A stretch of DNA of 64,000 bases from Paraburkholderia bryophila (GTDB lineage: Bacteria; Pseudomonadota; Gammaproteobacteria; Burkholderiales; Burkholderiaceae). Both the position numbers and the translations under genes were made by a program. The notes beneath the pieces were generated by a model. That model saw nothing but the letters and a program-made list of their open reading frames with translations. It did no database searches and was not told the origin of the DNA. This document shows positions 8,937 through 18,851 of this stretch, one piece after another. The number at the start of each line of letters is the position of its first letter. Position 1 is the stretch's first letter. The DNA is taken from NCBI RefSeq assembly GCF_003269035.1, contig NZ_QLTK01000002.1, positions 62,001 to 126,000 of the forward strand. Reading direction: 5' to 3'.

Positions 8937-10067
8937 TCAGCGCGGGTAGATCGCACCCAGCACGCGTTCCGCGGCTGCGCCGGTGACCGCCGGCAGATTG
9001 CCCGGCAGCCGCGCCACGCAACGCATTGCCAGCCACGCGAAGGCAAGCGGCTCAACCTGGCTCGGCGGCACGCCGAGCGCCTCGGTGGTCATCACGGGGA
9101 CGCCGCTGACACCGCTGTCCTCCAGGGCCTGCTGCAATGCCTTCATAATCTCCGGATTGCGCGCGCCGCCGCCGCACACATAGACCGCTCTGGCATCCGA
9201 TGCATGCCGTTCGATTTCGCGCGCCACGGTCACCGCGGTCAGTGCGACGAGCGTCGCCTGCACGTCGGCCGGGGCAAGCGAGCCGAACGGCTGGAGCTTC
9301 GCGTCGAGCCATTCGGGGTTGAACAGGTCGCGTCCGGTGCTTTTAGGCGGTTGTTGCGAGAAGAAAGGCTCATCCAGCAACGCGTTCAGCAGTGTTCGAT
9401 CCACCTGGCCGGCGGCCGCAAAATGGCCGTTTTCATCGAAGGGCTTGCCGAGATGGCGCTGCGCCCACTCGTCGAGCAGCGCGTTCGCCGGCCCACAGTC
9501 GAAGCCGCGCACGCCGCCCGTCGCGTTGAGAATCGTGATGTTGCTGATCCCACCAAGATTGCAAACCACCCGTGTTTCATTTTTCGCGCCAAACACCGTC
9601 GCGTGAAACGCCGGCACCAGCGGCGCGCCCTGGCCGCCGGCGGCGACGTCGCGGCTGCGGAAGTCGGCGATTACGTCGATATGCATCATCTCCGCGAGCA
9701 GCGCCGGGTTGTTGATCTGCCGCGTATAACCCTTTTCCGGCCGATGCCGCACCGTCTGCCCGTGTACCCCGATCGCGCGCACTTCCGCGGCGGACACGCG
9801 ACTTTCGCGTAGTAGTTCGTGGCAGCACACCGTGTAGCGGGTGGCGAGCGCGTTAGCCGCCAACGCTTCGCGTTCGATTTCGTTGTCGCCGGGCCGCTGC
9901 AGCGCGAACAGCGCGTCGCGCAGGCCGGCTGCGAAGCCCACGAACGCCTCGGCCAGCACCACCGGCTGCTTGCCTGCGGCAAATTTCACGGCCACACCGT
10001 CCACGCCGTCCATACTGGTGCCGGACATCAGTCCAAGGTAGACGCCGTCTGCGGTGTCTTGCGCCAC
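8937..10067 (-). CDS. anmK: Anhydro-N-acetylmuramic acid kinase
   Basis: 376 residues; phosphorylates and opens 1,6-anhydro-MurNAc from peptidoglycan turnover, giving MurNAc-6-phosphate. The ATP-binding [13 protein letters not shown] lies near residues 11-23, followed by [10 protein letters not shown] and the NLGGISNIT and [14 protein letters not shown] segments typical of AnmK. The frame extends to 10241, but I take the GTG at 10067: GGAG lies 7 bases upstream and the length then fits the roughly 370-residue family. It diverges from tyrS, a common arrangement in Burkholderiaceae. Confidence 0.94.
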   Translation of the reverse strand: MAQDTADGVYLGLMSGTSMDGVDGVAVKFAAGKQPVVLAEAFVGFAAGLRDALFALQRPGDNEIEREALAANALATRYTVCCHELLRESRVSAAEVRAIGVHGQTVRHRPEKGYTRQINNPALLAEMMHIDVIADFRSRDVAAGGQGAPLVPAFHATVFGAKNETRVVCNLGGISNITILNATGGVRGFDCGPANALLDEWAQRHLGKPFDENGHFAAAGQVDRTLLNALLDEPFFSQQPPKSTGRDLFNPEWLDAKLQPFGSLAPADVQATLVALTAVTVAREIERHASDARAVYVCGGGARNPEIMKALQQALEDSGVSGVPVMTTEALGVPPSQVEPLAFAWLAMRCVARLPGNLPAVTGAAAERVLGAIYPR

Positions 10068-10284
10068 GTTGCTGCTCCTGTCGAGGTTCGTTGCGATTGG
10101 TTGTAGCAGATTATCCAGCGAAGCGCGGTTGAATATAAAGCGCCGTGAGGCCGACAGTCGGCCCCGCCGTGCAGAAAATGCGCAGAAAGCGCGCCGCGCC
10201 GGGCCGCTTGCGACGGCGTCAGTGGGCGCGGCGGCGCGCATCTATGGGACAATCTCTTTTTTTTCGCGACTTCAAGTTTCCAGC

Positions 10285-11535
10285 ATGAGCACCGAGTCCA
10301 CCAAGCCTACCCCCGCTGCCGTCCTTCCGCTCACCGACGAAGTCCGTCACGCGCTCGCCGTCACCAAGCGCGGCGTCGACGAACTGCTGATCGAAGACGA
10401 ATTCGCGCAAAAACTCGCGAAGAGCGCCGCGACCGGCAAGCCGCTGCGTATCAAGCTCGGGCTTGATCCGACCGCGCCGGACATCCACATCGGCCATACG
10501 GTCGTGCTGAACAAGATGCGCCAGTTGCAGGATCTCGGCCATACGGTGATCTTCCTGATCGGCGATTTCACCTCGCTGATCGGCGATCCGTCGGGCCGTA
10601 ACGCCACCCGCCCGCCGCTCACGCGCGAACAGATCGAATCGAACGCGAAAACGTATTTCGAGCAGGCCGCGCTGGTGCTCGACCGCGAGAAGACCGAGAT
10701 CCGCTACAACAGCGAATGGTCGATGCCGCTCGGCGCCGACGGCATGATCAAGCTCGCGTCGCGCTACACGGTGGCGCGTATTCTCGAGCGCGAAGATTTC
10801 ACCAAGCGCTTCCAGGGCGGCGTGCCGATCTCGATCCACGAACTCCTGTACCCGCTGATGCAAGGCTACGACTCGGTCGCGCTGAACGCCGATCTCGAAC
10901 TCGGCGGCACGGACCAGAAGTTCAACCTGCTGGTGGGCCGTGAGTTGCAGAAGCAGTACGGTCAGGAACAGCAGTGCATCTTGACCATGCCGCTGCTCGA
11001 AGGGCTCGACGGCGTTGAAAAGATGTCGAAGTCGAAGCACAACTACATCGGTATCAGCGAAAAGCCGACGGACATGTTCGGCAAGCTGATGAGTATTTCC
11101 GACGTGTTGATGTGGCGTTACTTCGAACTGCTGTCGTTCCGCCCGATGGACGAGATCGCCGGCTTTAAGAAAGAGATCGAAGCGGGCCGCAATCCGCGCG
11201 ATTTCAAGGTGATGCTCGGTCAGGAGATCGTCGCGCGTTTCCACTCGCAGGCGGACGCCGAGCGTGCGCTCGAGGACTTTAACCATCGCGCGAAGGGCGG
11301 CGTGCCGGACGATATCCCGGCGGTGACGCTCGCGGGTGCGCCGCTCGCCATCGGTCAGTTGCTCAAGCAGGCGAATCTGGTGCCGTCGACCAGCGAGGCG
11401 CTGCGCAACATCGAGCAGGGCGGCGTGAAGATCGACGGCGCGACCGTGTCCGACAAGGGACTGAAGGTCGAAGCGGGCGAGTACATCGTGCAGGTCGGCA
11501 AGCGCCGTTTTGCACGCGTCACGCTGACGGCCTGA
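10285..11535 (+). CDS. tyrS: Tyrosyl-tRNA synthetase
   Basis: 416-residue class I synthetase that charges tRNA-Tyr. The ATP motif HIGH is in [13 protein letters not shown] (about residue 70) and KMSKS in [11 protein letters not shown] (about 250). An S4 RNA-binding domain closes the protein ([27 protein letters not shown]). The ATG at 10285 gives the [13 protein letters not shown]-terminus; the frame opens upstream only through the anmK divergon. dtd follows 74 bases later, a sensible partner since it removes mischarged D-Tyr from tRNA. Confidence 0.97.
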   Translation: MSTESTKPTPAAVLPLTDEVRHALAVTKRGVDELLIEDEFAQKLAKSAATGKPLRIKLGLDPTAPDIHIGHTVVLNKMRQLQDLGHTVIFLIGDFTSLIGDPSGRNATRPPLTREQIESNAKTYFEQAALVLDREKTEIRYNSEWSMPLGADGMIKLASRYTVARILEREDFTKRFQGGVPISIHELLYPLMQGYDSVALNADLELGGTDQKFNLLVGRELQKQYGQEQQCILTMPLLEGLDGVEKMSKSKHNYIGISEKPTDMFGKLMSISDVLMWRYFELLSFRPMDEIAGFKKEIEAGRNPRDFKVMLGQEIVARFHSQADAERALEDFNHRAKGGVPDDIPAVTLAGAPLAIGQLLKQANLVPSTSEALRNIEQGGVKIDGATVSDKGLKVEAGEYIVQVGKRRFARVTLTA

Positions 11536-11609
11536 TCGCGAGCGATCAGGGATAACTCAGCGATGACACGAACGCTGCCGCAGCGAGAATCGAAGTCGGA
11601 GCCGCGCCG

Positions 11610-12068
11610 ATGATCGCGCTGATCCAACGCGTGCGGCGCGCGGAAGTGCGCGTGGCCGACCGTGTGACCGGCGCGATCGAAGCGGGCCTGCTCGCGCTCG
11701 TGTGCGCCGAACGCGGCGACACCGAGGCCGCCGCTGACCGGCTGCTCGCCAAGGTGCTCGGCTACCGCGTGTTTAGCGACGCGGCCGGCAAGATGAATCT
11801 CTCCGTGCAGAATCTGGACGGCGCCGGACGCGCCGGCGGCTTGCTACTCGTGTCGCAGTTCACGCTGGCCGCGGACACCAACAGCGGCCTGCGCCCCAGC
11901 TTCACGCCGGCCGCGCCGCCCGACGAGGGCAAGCGCCTGTTCGATTACTTCGTTGCCGCTGCGCGCGGTAAACATCCGGTCGTCGAGACCGGCGAATTCG
12001 GCGCCGATATGCAGGTGTCGCTCGTCAACGACGGCCCGGTCACGTTCTGGCTGCAGACCAACGCCTGA
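11610..12068 (+). CDS. dtd: D-aminoacyl-tRNA deacylase
   Basis: 152-residue DTD, which hydrolyses D-aminoacyl-tRNAs (and glycyl-tRNA-Ala) in the cytoplasm. Both active-site signatures are present: [17 protein letters not shown] (about 78-94) and the C-terminal [10 protein letters not shown] with its Gly-cis-Pro motif. It starts [13 protein letters not shown] as usual. Downstream of tyrS, probably the same transcript; a small CTGATCG/CGATCAG dyad lies between them but lacks a T-tract. Confidence 0.96.
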   Translation: MIALIQRVRRAEVRVADRVTGAIEAGLLALVCAERGDTEAAADRLLAKVLGYRVFSDAAGKMNLSVQNLDGAGRAGGLLLVSQFTLAADTNSGLRPSFTPAAPPDEGKRLFDYFVAAARGKHPVVETGEFGADMQVSLVNDGPVTFWLQTNA

Positions 12069-12189
12069 TTTGCCAGCGGTTTCCGTCAGTAGCAACACGG
12101 CGGCGCGCTTGCGTTCGCCTCTCCCTCCAGCCGCTTTTTGCGACAATAGCGGTTCGGCATAACCGGCGAATGGCGCCCACTTTCATTCC

Positions 12190-12861
12190 ATGACCACGCA
12201 GATTCTGTTCATCCGGCACGGCGAGACCGATTGGAACCGCATCAAGCGCATTCAAGGTCACATCGACATTCCACTGGCTACAACGGGTCTGGCCCAGGCG
12301 CAACGTCTCGCGCGCCGCATGGCCGACGAGGCGAAGCAGGGCGCGCGGCTCGACGCGATCTATTCGAGCGACCTGCAGCGCGCGCAGCAAACCGCGCAGC
12401 CGATCGCCGACGCCCTCGGCTTGCCGCTGCAGCTTCGCGAAGCTTTGCGCGAGCGTTCATACGGCGCGTTCCAGGGCCATGACAGCGACGAGATCGCGCT
12501 GCGTTTCCCCGATGAATACGCACACTGGCAAACGCGTGACGCCGGCTTCGCGCCGCCAGAGGGCGAATCGCAACGCACGCTTTACCATCGCGTGTTGCAT
12601 GCAATCGAACCGCTGGTCGCCGCGCATCCGGGTGGACGGATTGCCTGTGTCGCGCATGGTGGCGTGCTGGATTGCGTGCGCCGTTTCGCCTGCGATTTGC
12701 CGCTCGACGCGCCGCGTGATTACGCGCTGCTCAATACCAGCGTGAATGTGGTGAATTTCGATAACGGCCGCGCGACGATCGTGTCGTGGGCGGACGTGTC
12801 GCATCTCGACGGGCAGAGTTCGGACGACACGTTCAAGAAGGTCCCGGAGCCGGGGCGTTAA
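12190..12861 (+). CDS. Histidine phosphatase family protein (phosphoglycerate mutase-like)
   Basis: 223 residues of the histidine phosphatase superfamily. The catalytic RHGETDWN (His at about residue 10) takes the phosphate; the second His lies in CVAHGGVLD (about 155). IQGHIDIPLATTGLAQAQ and YSSDLQRAQQTAQPIADAL are the usual substrate-loop and catalytic Arg segments. It resembles GpmB/CobC-type broad phosphatases rather than glycolytic mutase; the real substrate cannot be read from sequence. It follows dtd by 121 bp and could share its transcript. Confidence 0.9.
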   Translation: MTTQILFIRHGETDWNRIKRIQGHIDIPLATTGLAQAQRLARRMADEAKQGARLDAIYSSDLQRAQQTAQPIADALGLPLQLREALRERSYGAFQGHDSDEIALRFPDEYAHWQTRDAGFAPPEGESQRTLYHRVLHAIEPLVAAHPGGRIACVAHGGVLDCVRRFACDLPLDAPRDYALLNTSVNVVNFDNGRATIVSWADVSHLDGQSSDDTFKKVPEPGR

Positions 12862-13001
12862 GCGTCAGATCGCAGCAGCGCGCGGCAATGCTTGCTCAAG
12901 GGGGGGGCGCCTCGCTCATGCTTGCTGTGCAGTCTTGCGACAGTGCGCCTGGCAAGCGTGGCCGGACACTCGGCGCCGAACTCGCACGGTCCGGCCCGAA
13001 C

Positions 13002-14066
13002 TCAGGTTGCAGCCGAATTCCAGATACCCGGCAACGGGCTCGACGAATCCGGCGTGGCCAGCCCGAAATGCCGGTACGTGAGCATCGTGGCGACGCGGCC
13101 GCGCGGTGTGCGCTGCAGAAAGCCTTGCTGAATCAGATACGGTTCGAGCACGTCTTCGATCGTGTCGCGCTCTTCGCCGATCGCCGCCGCCAGGTTGTCG
13201 ATGCCGACTGGGCCGCCGTCGAACTTGTGCAGAATCGCTTCGAGCAGCTTGCGGTCCATCAGGTCGAAGCCGACCGCGTCGACGTCGAGCATTTTCAGTG
13301 CGGCGTCGGCCACTTGCGCGGTGATGTTGCCGTCGGCTTTCACCTCGGCGAAGTCACGCACGCGACGCAGCAGGCGGTTCGCGATCCGCGGCGTGCCGCG
13401 TGCGCGCCTGGCGATTTCGAACGCGCCGTCGGGGTGAATCTGAGCCTTGAGCAATGACGCCGAACGCGTGACGATGCGAGCCAGTTCCTCGGCGTTATAG
13501 AACTCGAGCCGCGCGACGATCCCGAAACGGTCGCGCAGCGGGTTGGTCAGCATACCGGCGCGCGTGGTCGCGCCAACCAGCGTGAACGGCTGCAGGTCCA
13601 GCTTCACGCTGCGCGCGGCCGGCCCTTCGCCGATCATGATGTCGATCTGATAATCCTCCAACGCCGGGTACAGAATTTCTTCGACGACCGGCGAGAGCCG
13701 GTGGATTTCGTCGATGAATAACACGTCGTTGGCTTCGAGATTGGTGAGTAGCGCGGCCAGATCGCCGGCGCGTTCGAGCACCGGCCCGGACGTTTGCCGC
13801 AGATTGACACCCATTTCCCGCGCGATGATGTGCGCGAGCGTGGTCTTGCCGAGGCCCGGCGGTCCGAATATCAAAACGTGGTCGAGCGATTCGGAACGGC
13901 GCTTGGCGGCCTCGATGAAGATTTCCAACTGGCCGCGCACTTTTTCCTGGCCGACGTATTCGTCGAGCTGGCGCGGACGCAACGCGCGCTCGAACGCTTC
14001 TTCGTTCGACGAGACGGGCGTGGCCGCGATGATGCGCTCGGCGGCAAGTTTGTCGGTTTCGATCAT
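13002..14066 (-). CDS. ruvB: Holliday junction branch migration helicase RuvB
   Basis: 354-residue AAA+ motor of the RuvAB branch-migration complex. Walker [10 protein letters not shown] lies near residue 68, Walker B FIDEIHRL near 118, sensor I GATTRAG near 163, and the winged-helix C-terminus contains [11 protein letters not shown]. It starts with the RuvB-typical [18 protein letters not shown] after a short leader. Last gene of ruvC-ruvA-ruvB, with 121 bp between ruvA and ruvB. Its hexamer pumps DNA through the RuvA-bound junction. Confidence 0.97.
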   Translation of the reverse strand: MIETDKLAAERIIAATPVSSNEEAFERALRPRQLDEYVGQEKVRGQLEIFIEAAKRRSESLDHVLIFGPPGLGKTTLAHIIAREMGVNLRQTSGPVLERAGDLAALLTNLEANDVLFIDEIHRLSPVVEEILYPALEDYQIDIMIGEGPAARSVKLDLQPFTLVGATTRAGMLTNPLRDRFGIVARLEFYNAEELARIVTRSASLLKAQIHPDGAFEIARRARGTPRIANRLLRRVRDFAEVKADGNITAQVADAALKMLDVDAVGFDLMDRKLLEAILHKFDGGPVGIDNLAAAIGEERDTIEDVLEPYLIQQGFLQRTPRGRVATMLTYRHFGLATPDSSSPLPGIWNSAAT

Positions 14067-14187
14067 CTGGCCATTGTACCGCGCTGGCCTCGTTGCGAAA
14101 CCCGGCCGAACGGCCAGGGTGCGCTAAGCCCATGGTCTGTGCGAAGCTGTACCGGTCGCATGCAAGGCCTGCGTCCAGAGCGCAGCG

Positions 14188-14769
14188 TCAGCCTTTGGAC
14201 AACGCTTTTAGCGCGAGCTTGATACCTTCGGAAACGCCGGTGCCGGCCGGCACGTTCTTGACGGCCGCCAACGCTTCTTTTTCGGAGTAACCCAAGGCGA
14301 GCAGGGCGTTCAGGATATCGGAGGCGTGGTCGGAGGCCGACGCCGCACCTGCCATCGCGCCAAGGTCGGCGCCGAGCTTGCCCTTCAGTTCGAGCAGCAG
14401 GCGCTCCGCCGTCTTCTTGCCGATGCCCGGCACGCGGGTGAGGCGAGCGGCGTCCTGCATTGTCACGGTCTGCGCCAGTTCGTGCACGCTCATGCCGGAC
14501 AGCACCGCGAGCGCCATGCGTGCGCCGATGCCAGTGATCTTCAGCAGTTCGCGGAAGGTGGCGCGTTCTTCGGCGGTACCGAAGCCGTACAGCAGATGCG
14601 CGTCTTCACGCACGATCATCTGCGTGAGGAGCACGACGCGTTCGCCGGTCGAGGGCAGGTTGTAGAACGTGCTCATCGGCACATCGACTTCATAGCCGAC
14701 GCCGTTGCAGTCGACGAGCAGATGCGGCGGGTTTTTTTCCAGCAGAACGCCGGCAATGCGACCGATCAT
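14188..14769 (-). CDS. ruvA: Holliday junction branch migration protein RuvA
   Basis: 193-residue RuvA, which binds four-way junctions and recruits RuvB. The ATG at 14769 gives the canonical [12 protein letters not shown]; the upstream extension of the frame has no family resemblance. The OB-fold is followed by helix-hairpin-helix motifs ([16 protein letters not shown] and [19 protein letters not shown]) and the C-terminal domain III ([14 protein letters not shown]) that contacts RuvB. Confidence 0.97.
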   Translation of the reverse strand: MIGRIAGVLLEKNPPHLLVDCNGVGYEVDVPMSTFYNLPSTGERVVLLTQMIVREDAHLLYGFGTAEERATFRELLKITGIGARMALAVLSGMSVHELAQTVTMQDAARLTRVPGIGKKTAERLLLELKGKLGADLGAMAGAASASDHASDILNALLALGYSEKEALAAVKNVPAGTGVSEGIKLALKALSKG

Positions 14770-14890
14770 GGCGGATTCGATTTCGAGAGAAAGGGCGAGT
14801 GTAGCGCAGCGCGTGGGGCGCGCGCGATGCGGTAAGCACAAGCGTGCGGCGCCAATGACGACTGGCAACCGCTGGCGAGCGGCGGCGCCC

Positions 14891-15433
14891 CTAGCCCACC
14901 AACCGCCCACGTCTCACGCGCAAGCCCTTCTTCGCGAGCGCCGGTGCAATACCGCCCAGCGTACTCAGCGTCGTGCCGCTGTGCGCATGGCAGATCGCCA
15001 TGCCGAGCGCGTCGGCGGCGTCGGTGCCGGGCACGCCCGAGAGGTTCAGCAGCTGCACCACCATCTGCTGCATCTGCTCTTTGGTGGCGCGGCCGTAGCC
15101 CACCACGGCCTGCTTCAATTGCAGCGCGGTGTATTCGGCCACCGGCACACCGCCTGCGACCAGTCCGCAAATCGCCGCGCCGCGCGCCTGGCCGAGTAGC
15201 AGGGTGGACTGCGGGTTGACGTTGACGAACACTTTTTCGATCGCCGACTGATCGGGCGAGTGCTGGCGAATCAGCGTCGAGATGCCTTCGAAAATGGTGC
15301 CCAGACGCGAGGGCAGATCGGCGTCGGCGGTTTTGATGACGCCGCTTGCAACGTAACTGAGCGTGTGGCCGCTTTGATCGATCACGCCGAAGCCGGTCAC
15401 GCGCAAGCCGGGGTCGATGCCGAGAATTCTCAT
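14891..15433 (-). CDS. ruvC: Crossover junction endodeoxyribonuclease RuvC
   Basis: 180-residue Holliday junction resolvase of the RNase H fold. Catalytic acids are visible in GIDPG (Asp about 7), [13 protein letters not shown] (Glu about 66) and [14 protein letters not shown] (Asp pair about 137-141). I take the ATG at 15433 (MRILGIDPG); a TTG 12 bases upstream would add MRHL. First of the ruvCAB genes; 272 bp and a strong terminator separate it from purH, so ruvCAB probably has its own promoter. Confidence 0.97.
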   Translation of the reverse strand: MRILGIDPGLRVTGFGVIDQSGHTLSYVASGVIKTADADLPSRLGTIFEGISTLIRQHSPDQSAIEKVFVNVNPQSTLLLGQARGAAICGLVAGGVPVAEYTALQLKQAVVGYGRATKEQMQQMVVQLLNLSGVPGTDAADALGMAICHAHSGTTLSTLGGIAPALAKKGLRVRRGRLVG

Positions 15434-15585
15434 GAGGTGCCGCAAATGCCGTAAAAACCAGGTGCTTGCGATACTACAACACGCGCGCCGCGTGACGGCC
15501 GGCGGGCGGCGAGATCGGCGGAATAAATGCGGCTGCTTGTGCGGTTCAGCGGCAAGGCCGCGATCGCATTCGTGGAGACAAAAGA

Positions 15586-15618
15586 AAACGGCCCGGCGGG
15601 AAACCCGCCGGGCCGTTT
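15586..15618 (-). terminator. Terminator after purH
   Basis: AAACGGCCCGGCGGG and CCCGCCGGGCCGTTT form a perfect 15-bp stem with a 3-base loop; on the minus strand it runs into TTCTTTT. It closes the dusB-fis-purH transcript before ruvC. Confidence 0.92.
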
Positions 15619-15705
15619 CACTGAATTTGCGCTGGTCATCAAAGGCGACTTGCCTTACCGCGAGCCTACCAGGCCGCCGGCACCACCGTCAGACCAGCCC
15701 AAACA

Positions 15706-17271
15706 TCAATGCCGGAAGTGACGCACACCGGTCAACACCATCGCGATGTTGTGCTCGTCCGCCGCGCCGACCACTTCGTCGTCGCGCATCGAGCCGCCCG
15801 GTTGGATCACACAGGTCGCGCCCGCGGCCACCACCACATCCAGACCGTCGCGGAACGGGAAGAACGCGTCCGAAGCCACTGCCGAACCCGTCAGCGTCAA
15901 ACCGGCGTTCTGCGCCTTGATGCTGGCGATTCGCGCCGAGTCCACGCGGCTCATCTGGCCGGCGCCGACGCCCAGCGTCATGCCGTTGCCGCAGAACACG
16001 ATTGCGTTCGACTTCACGTACTTCGCCACGCGCCATGCGAACAGCAGGTCGTCCATTTCCTTCGGCGTCGGGTGACGCTTCGTGACCACACGCAATTCGT
16101 GCGGCTGGACGTTCTTCGAATCGAGCGATTGCACCAGCAGGCCGCCGCCCACGCGCTTCAGATCGAACGCGTTGTGGCCGTCGCCCAAGGCGATTTCCAG
16201 CAGGCGCACGTTCTGCTTCGCCGCAAACACCTGGCGCGCCGCCGCGCTGAACGACGGCGCGATCAGCACTTCGACGAACTGCTTGGCCACCGCTTGCGCC
16301 GCCGCTTCATCCACTTCGCGGTTGAACGCGATGATGCCGCCGAACGCCGACGTCGGATCGGTCTGCAGCGCCTTCGCGTACGATTCGTGCGCATCCGCGC
16401 CGATCGCCACGCCGCACGGGTTCGCGTGCTTGACGATCACGCACGCCGGCACGTCGAACGTCTTTACGCATTCCCACGCCGCGTCGGAATCCGCAATGTT
16501 GTTGTACGACAGTTCCTTGCCCTGCAACTGGCTGTAGTTCGCCAACGCGCCGGCGGGTACCGACAGATCGCGGTAGAACGCCGCGCTCTGGTGCGGGTTT
16601 TCGCCGTAGCGCAGGTCCTGCACCTTGTCGAACGCCAGATTGAACGTAGCCGGGTACGTGTTGCGCGACGCGTGTTGCAATTCGTCGGTCAGGCTGGTCA
16701 GGTAGTTCGTGATCGCGCCGTCGTACTGCGCGGTGTGCGCGAATACCTTGGTGGCGAGGCGGAAATTCGTCTTGTACGACACCGCGTTGCTGTTCGCGCG
16801 CATTTCGTCGAGCACGACCGCGTAGTCGGTCGGATCGACCACCACCGTCACGTCGCGGTGATTCTTCGCCGCCGAACGCAGCATGGTCGGGCCGCCAATG
16901 TCGATGTTCTCGATCGCGTCTTCCAGCGAGCACGCTTCTTTCGACACGGTCTGCACGAACGGGTACAGGTTCACGACCAGCAGGTCGATGGTCGGAATGT
17001 CGTGCTTTTCAAGCGCGGCCATATGTTCCGGCAGGTCGCGGCGCGCCAGAATGCCGCCGTGTACCTTCGGATGCAGCGTTTTCACGCGCCCATCGAGCAT
17101 TTCCGGGAAGCCCGTGTAATCGGCGACTTCGGTGACGGGCAGACCTGCGTCCGCGAGCAGTTTCGCGGTGCCGCCGGTCGACAGGAGCTTGACGCCGAGG
17201 TCGGACAGCGACTTGGCGAAGTCGACGATGCCGGACTTGTCGGAAACGGAGATGAGCGCTTGCTTGATCAT
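15706..17271 (-). CDS. purH: Bifunctional AICAR transformylase / IMP cyclohydrolase
   Basis: 521 residues; catalyses the last two steps of IMP synthesis. The N-terminal cyclohydrolase part has [18 protein letters not shown] and STGGTAKLL; the C-terminal transformylase part has [24 protein letters not shown] (catalytic Lys-His) and a conserved Asp-rich [10 protein letters not shown] near the end. Full length. Located after fis, 55 bases from its stop, the usual Burkholderia order, so purine synthesis is linked to the growth-regulated dusB-fis promoter (inference). Confidence 0.98.
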   Translation of the reverse strand: MIKQALISVSDKSGIVDFAKSLSDLGVKLLSTGGTAKLLADAGLPVTEVADYTGFPEMLDGRVKTLHPKVHGGILARRDLPEHMAALEKHDIPTIDLLVVNLYPFVQTVSKEACSLEDAIENIDIGGPTMLRSAAKNHRDVTVVVDPTDYAVVLDEMRANSNAVSYKTNFRLATKVFAHTAQYDGAITNYLTSLTDELQHASRNTYPATFNLAFDKVQDLRYGENPHQSAAFYRDLSVPAGALANYSQLQGKELSYNNIADSDAAWECVKTFDVPACVIVKHANPCGVAIGADAHESYAKALQTDPTSAFGGIIAFNREVDEAAAQAVAKQFVEVLIAPSFSAAARQVFAAKQNVRLLEIALGDGHNAFDLKRVGGGLLVQSLDSKNVQPHELRVVTKRHPTPKEMDDLLFAWRVAKYVKSNAIVFCGNGMTLGVGAGQMSRVDSARIASIKAQNAGLTLTGSAVASDAFFPFRDGLDVVVAAGATCVIQPGGSMRDDEVVGAADEHNIAMVLTGVRHFRH

Positions 17272-17326
17272 GATGAAGACGAAAAGCCGAAGGGAAACGT
17301 GGCAGGGCGCGAAAAACTACAACGAA

Positions 17327-17560
17327 CTACAACAAACCGTGCTGTTGCAGCTTCTTGCGCAGCGTATTGCGGTTAATGCCGAGATACTCGGCGGCCAGCG
17401 ACTGATTGCCGCCGGCCTGCTCGAGCACCACTTCGAGCAAGGGTTTTTCCACGCACGAAATAACCATGTCGTAGACGTCGTGCGGATTGGAGCCGTCGAG
17501 ATCCTGGAAATACATCCCCAGGCTGTCGCGGACAGATTGTTCGATATTGTTCTTGCTCAT
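17327..17560 (-). CDS. fis: Fis family DNA-binding protein
   Basis: 77-residue nucleoid protein/regulator. The C-terminal helix-turn-helix NQSLAAEYLGINRNTLRKKLQQHGLL is the Fis/NtrC type; the N-terminal half lacks the longer beta-hairpin arm of the 98-residue E. coli Fis, as is common in betaproteobacteria. Its ATG overlaps the dusB stop (ATGA), reproducing the dusB-fis operon known in enterics. It likely tunes rRNA and other growth genes, by analogy. Confidence 0.93.
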   Translation of the reverse strand: MSKNNIEQSVRDSLGMYFQDLDGSNPHDVYDMVISCVEKPLLEVVLEQAGGNQSLAAEYLGINRNTLRKKLQQHGLL

Positions 17561-18621
17561 GCTGCTAGTCGGTCGGTTGGGTCCGGCTCGCCGTTCTCGT
17601 TGAGCGTTTCGTCGACATAGACAAGGCGGTCGGAGATCGCCTTTTGTGCGTCGAAGAACTCGTTGACGGCGAGGAGTTGTTCGCGCGTGGTGTCCAGCGT
17701 ATTCATGCGATGCCGGAACACGTTGGCGCCAGAAAGGCCGCGAGTGTACCAGCCGATGTGCTTACGCGCAGTGCGCACGCCGGTAAATTCCCCATAGAAC
17801 GCGTAGTGATCTTCGAGATGCTCGTTCATCACCTGCTGGATTTCGTCGATGCGCGGCGGCGGCAGCAACTCGCCCGTTTTCAGGAAATGTTCGATCTCGC
17901 GAAACAGCCACGGGCGCCCCTGCGCGGCGCGGCCGATCATGATCGCGTCGGCGCCGGTGGCGGCGAGCACCTCGCGCGCCTTGTGCGGCGACGTAATGTC
18001 GCCATTCGCGACCACCGGAATGCGCACGGCGGCTTTGACGGCGGCGATGGTCTCGTATTCGGCGTCGCCGTGATAGAGGTCGGCGCGGGTGCGGCCGTGC
18101 ACGGTCAGCATGGCGATGCCAGCGTTTTCGGCCAGATGCGCGACGCTCAGCGCATTTTTATTGTCGCGATTCCAGCCGGTACGAATCTTCAGCGTGACAG
18201 GTACCGCGTCGGGCCCGACGCCCACCGCGCCGACCACCGCCTCGACGATGCGCTGCACCAGCGGCTCGTTCTGCAGCAGTGCCGAGCCGGCCGCGACATT
18301 GCAGACCTTCTTGGCCGGACAGCCCATGTTGATGTCGATGATCTGCGCGCCGTTCGCGACGTTATGGCGCGCGGCTTCGGCCATCATGAGCGGATCGGCG
18401 CCGGCGATCTGCACGGCGATCGGCTCGACCTCGCCGGTATGGTTGGCGCGGCGCATGGTCTTCTCGCTTTTCCACAACTGCGCGTTCGAGGCGACCATTT
18501 CCGACACCGCATAGCCCGCGCCCAGCCGTTTGCACAGTTGCCGGAACGGCCGGTCGGTCACGCCCGCCATGGGGGCGACGAACAGGTTATTGCGCAGATT
18601 GTGGGAGCCGAGAGTGGGCAT
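17557..18621 (-). CDS. dusB: tRNA-dihydrouridine synthase B
   Basis: 354-residue FMN enzyme that reduces uridine to dihydrouridine in tRNA. PMAGVTDRPFR near residue 16, the catalytic Cys in INMGCPAKKVCN, and GRAAQGRPWLF for FMN phosphate binding are all present. The ATG at 18621 (MPTLGSHNLRNNLF) is the plausible start; the open frame continues upstream without family resemblance. Translationally coupled to fis. The C-terminal acidic tail ends NENGEPDPTDRLAA. Confidence 0.95.
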   Translation of the reverse strand: MPTLGSHNLRNNLFVAPMAGVTDRPFRQLCKRLGAGYAVSEMVASNAQLWKSEKTMRRANHTGEVEPIAVQIAGADPLMMAEAARHNVANGAQIIDINMGCPAKKVCNVAAGSALLQNEPLVQRIVEAVVGAVGVGPDAVPVTLKIRTGWNRDNKNALSVAHLAENAGIAMLTVHGRTRADLYHGDAEYETIAAVKAAVRIPVVANGDITSPHKAREVLAATGADAIMIGRAAQGRPWLFREIEHFLKTGELLPPPRIDEIQQVMNEHLEDHYAFYGEFTGVRTARKHIGWYTRGLSGANVFRHRMNTLDTTREQLLAVNEFFDAQKAISDRLVYVDETLNENGEPDPTDRLAA

Positions 18622-18770
18622 AACGTGGGCGCGCGGCGCGGCCGATTGCGCAATTTCTGTCAATCGGAGCGTTCGCGAAATGCGAGAGAAAACCACCATT
18701 TTAGCGTTAACAGATAGCCGACACTCGACCTGCGTGTGTCGTAACCCATTAAATCTTCTATGAAAGTGGT

Positions 18771-18787
18771 CCGGTTCATAGAACCGG
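18771..18787. promoter_or_regulatory. Perfect 17-bp dyad upstream of dusB-fis
   Basis: CCGGTTC-ATA-GAACCGG in the 230-bp gap between ubiH and dusB. It could end ubiH transcription (no T-tract follows on the minus strand) or be an operator for the dusB-fis promoter. Confidence 0.4.
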
Positions 18788-18851
18788 CATCTCACATGCG
18801 ATGTACGCCACGCTGCGCAAAAAGGCCGCGCGGCGCGAGCGGGCGGCGCAC

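Noticed and set aside
15709-17376. 555-codon plus-strand frame opposite purH
   Set aside because: Arg/His-rich shadow of purH codons with no recognisable motif.
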